From assembly GCA_021833085.1 (NCBI GenBank), contig JAKBGL010000063.1:1-6872 (forward strand): 6,872 bases of DNA, in the 5' to 3' direction. Below, piece by piece: positions 6,239 to 6,872 of this stretch (position 1 is its first letter; each line of letters starts with the position of its first letter). Origin of the DNA: Actinomycetes bacterium. Lineage in GTDB: Bacteria > Actinomycetota > Acidimicrobiia > Acidimicrobiales > Acidimicrobiaceae. The position numbers were made by a program, and so were the translations under genes. Under the pieces are notes generated by a model. That model was not told the DNA's origin. It saw only the letters and a list, made by a program, of their open reading frames with translations, and made no database searches.

Positions 6239-6625
6239 GCGCGTTCATTGATACCAACGTCATAGTTCGGCATCTGACAGGTGATCCTCCCGAAATGGCG
6301 GCCTGGGGCCACAGCGTACCTCGCAGCCGAGTCTGAACTGTTCCTGACTGATCTCGTCGTTGCTGAGACCGTTTATGTACTTGAGTCCTTCTACGAAGCC
6401 CCGCGCGAAAAGGTGGCTGAAGCGATACGATCGCTTCTTGCGTTAGGCTCAGTTGGCAGCACCGATAAGGCGCTGTTACTCCAAGCGGTCGAGGTGTACG
6501 AGGTAGATCGCCTCGACTTTGCTGAGGCATACTTGGTAGCTGGCGTTTAGAGTATCGGCATCAACAAGGTTGCTTCTTTCGACAGCTCCATCGATCAGGT
6601 AGGGACCATCGAACGAGTGGAACCT
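6235..6625 (+). pseudogene. PIN-domain (VapC-like) toxin, frameshifted and with a nonsense codon
   Basis: PIN toxins are metal-dependent RNases. The N-terminus SAFIDTNVIVRHLTGD starts at GTG 6235 and carries the first acidic residue in IDTN. After EMAAW the frame ends early. The rest continues one frame over (ATAYLAAESELFLTDLVVAETVYVLESFY, then DFAEAYLVAGV) to TAG at 6548-6550. Past the TAG the same frame still reads SIGINKVASFDSSID and GTIERVEP, the expected PIN C-terminus with its last aspartates. Removing one G from the GGGG run at 6305-6308 restores EMAAWATAYLAAES, so a single-base insertion is the simplest cause. The TAG probably replaces a sense codon such as GAG. Without the frameshift and the stop the product would be about 130 residues, normal for the family. 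After VEP the frame runs on to TGA 6701, so the native stop may also be lost. Confidence 0.85.
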
Positions 6626-6759
6626 CGAGGTAGCGGCGTTACGCCATGCTCTTGTGAGGTCACGATGTGCCTGAGGGTGCTGTTGCTAGCAAACTATCCC
6701 TGACCGCCGGCAAGTCGACCAAATGACAATAACGTCGATCAGCACTAGGGTTCCAACAG
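6626..6759. other. Spacer between toxin remnant and IS607-type gene
   Basis: No complete gene is seen. The toxin frame runs on to TGA at 6701-6703 without recognisable content. The left end of the IS607-type element should fall somewhere between about 6626 and 6790. IS607 elements have no terminal inverted repeats and make no target duplication, so the edge cannot be placed by eye. Confidence 0.4.
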
Positions 6760-6788
6760 TTGACGTATAGATTAACTATAATTATATA
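6760..6788 (+). promoter_or_regulatory. A+T-rich promoter of the IS607-type recombinase gene
   Basis: A perfect -10 TATAAT (6777-6782) ends eight bases before the ATG at 6791, so transcription would begin at or next to the ATG, suggesting a leaderless message; no Shine-Dalgarno is present. A TTGACG (6760-6765) resembles a -35 but is only 11 bases from that -10; it is 17 bases from TATATA (6783-6788), which would start transcription inside the gene. Two dyads overlap: TATAG/CTATA (6766-6780) and TATAATTATA (6777-6786). They could be binding sites for the recombinase or a regulator. Confidence 0.5.
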
Positions 6789-6790
6789 TA

Positions 6791-6872
6791 ATGAACTTGC
6801 GTGAGTGGGCACTGTCCCAAGGTATACATCCTCAAACGGCATATAAGTGGTATCGTGCCGGTACTTTGCCTG
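6791..6872 (+). CDS. IS607-family serine recombinase (TnpA), N-terminus only, cut by window edge
   Basis: The visible 27 residues (MNLREWALSQGIHPQTAYKW, then YRAGTLP) match the MerR-like helix-turn-helix that opens IS607-type transposases, in which this DNA-binding domain precedes a serine-recombinase catalytic domain. These enzymes move the element through a circular intermediate with little target specificity; a TnpB (Fanzor/Cas12-ancestor RNA-guided nuclease) gene usually follows. Both the catalytic part and any tnpB would lie beyond position 6872. The ATG at 6791 starts exactly at the family's conserved N-terminus. Whether the element is intact cannot be judged here. Confidence 0.8.
   Translation, partial: MNLREWALSQGIHPQTAYKWYRAGTLP

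Noticed and set aside
5872..6312. 146-codon minus-strand open frame opposite the antitoxin gene.
   Set aside because: It is antisense to a clear AbrB-type antitoxin with a good ribosome site; its Arg/Thr-rich composition is that of a shadow frame.
6168..6530. 120-codon minus-strand open frame opposite the toxin.
   Set aside because: It lies antisense to recognisable PIN-domain sequence and has no ribosome binding site.
6660..6842. 60-codon minus-strand frame across the toxin end and IS607 start.
   Set aside because: It runs antisense through the IS607-type promoter and coding start and has no recognisable content.

Overview
The window most likely comes from an actinomycete of the class Acidimicrobiia, with moderate G+C by eye. 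This is inferred from family resemblance and gene style, not from a marker gene. The pointers are a MurF with a long N-terminal membrane domain, an actinobacterial-type RNase D, small lineage-restricted proteins, frequent TTG/GTG starts, and ATG starts that look leaderless. No rRNA gene, intact tRNA gene or CRISPR array is visible.

Left half (about 1-3366), vertically inherited chromosome. A minus-strand group runs right to left: a 68-residue CCHC zinc-knuckle-like protein (GTG start), an 87-base gap, an alpha/beta hydrolase (TTG start), and a membrane-anchored MurF (TTG start). The last two overlap by four bases and are probably translationally coupled. MurF completes the UDP-MurNAc-pentapeptide precursor of peptidoglycan; the role of the hydrolase is unknown. 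The 259 bases downstream of murF carry no recognisable gene. Facing the group across a divergent intergenic region with a small dyad is an 81-residue protein of unknown function on the plus strand.

Middle (about 3367-5019). After roughly 500 bases without a gene comes an RNase D-type exonuclease with complete DEDDy and HRDC regions. It has no ATG, GTG or TTG anywhere between the upstream in-frame stop and its first catalytic motif, so its true start is non-canonical or its 5' end is damaged.

Right part (about 5020-6872), an accessory zone of decay. It holds a tyrosine-recombinase (integrase) remnant with two frameshifts and internal stops, and an intact AbrB/MazE-type antitoxin whose partner PIN-domain toxin is broken by a one-base frameshift and a nonsense codon. 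At the right edge is the start of an IS607-family serine recombinase, with an A+T-rich promoter close against its ATG. The antitoxin-toxin block looks more G+C-rich than its surroundings, which suggests separate acquisition.

I do not see a convincing undescribed multi-gene system. The most useful leads are the RNase D start problem, the coupled hydrolase-MurF pair, the orphaned antitoxin, and the two small uncharacterised proteins.
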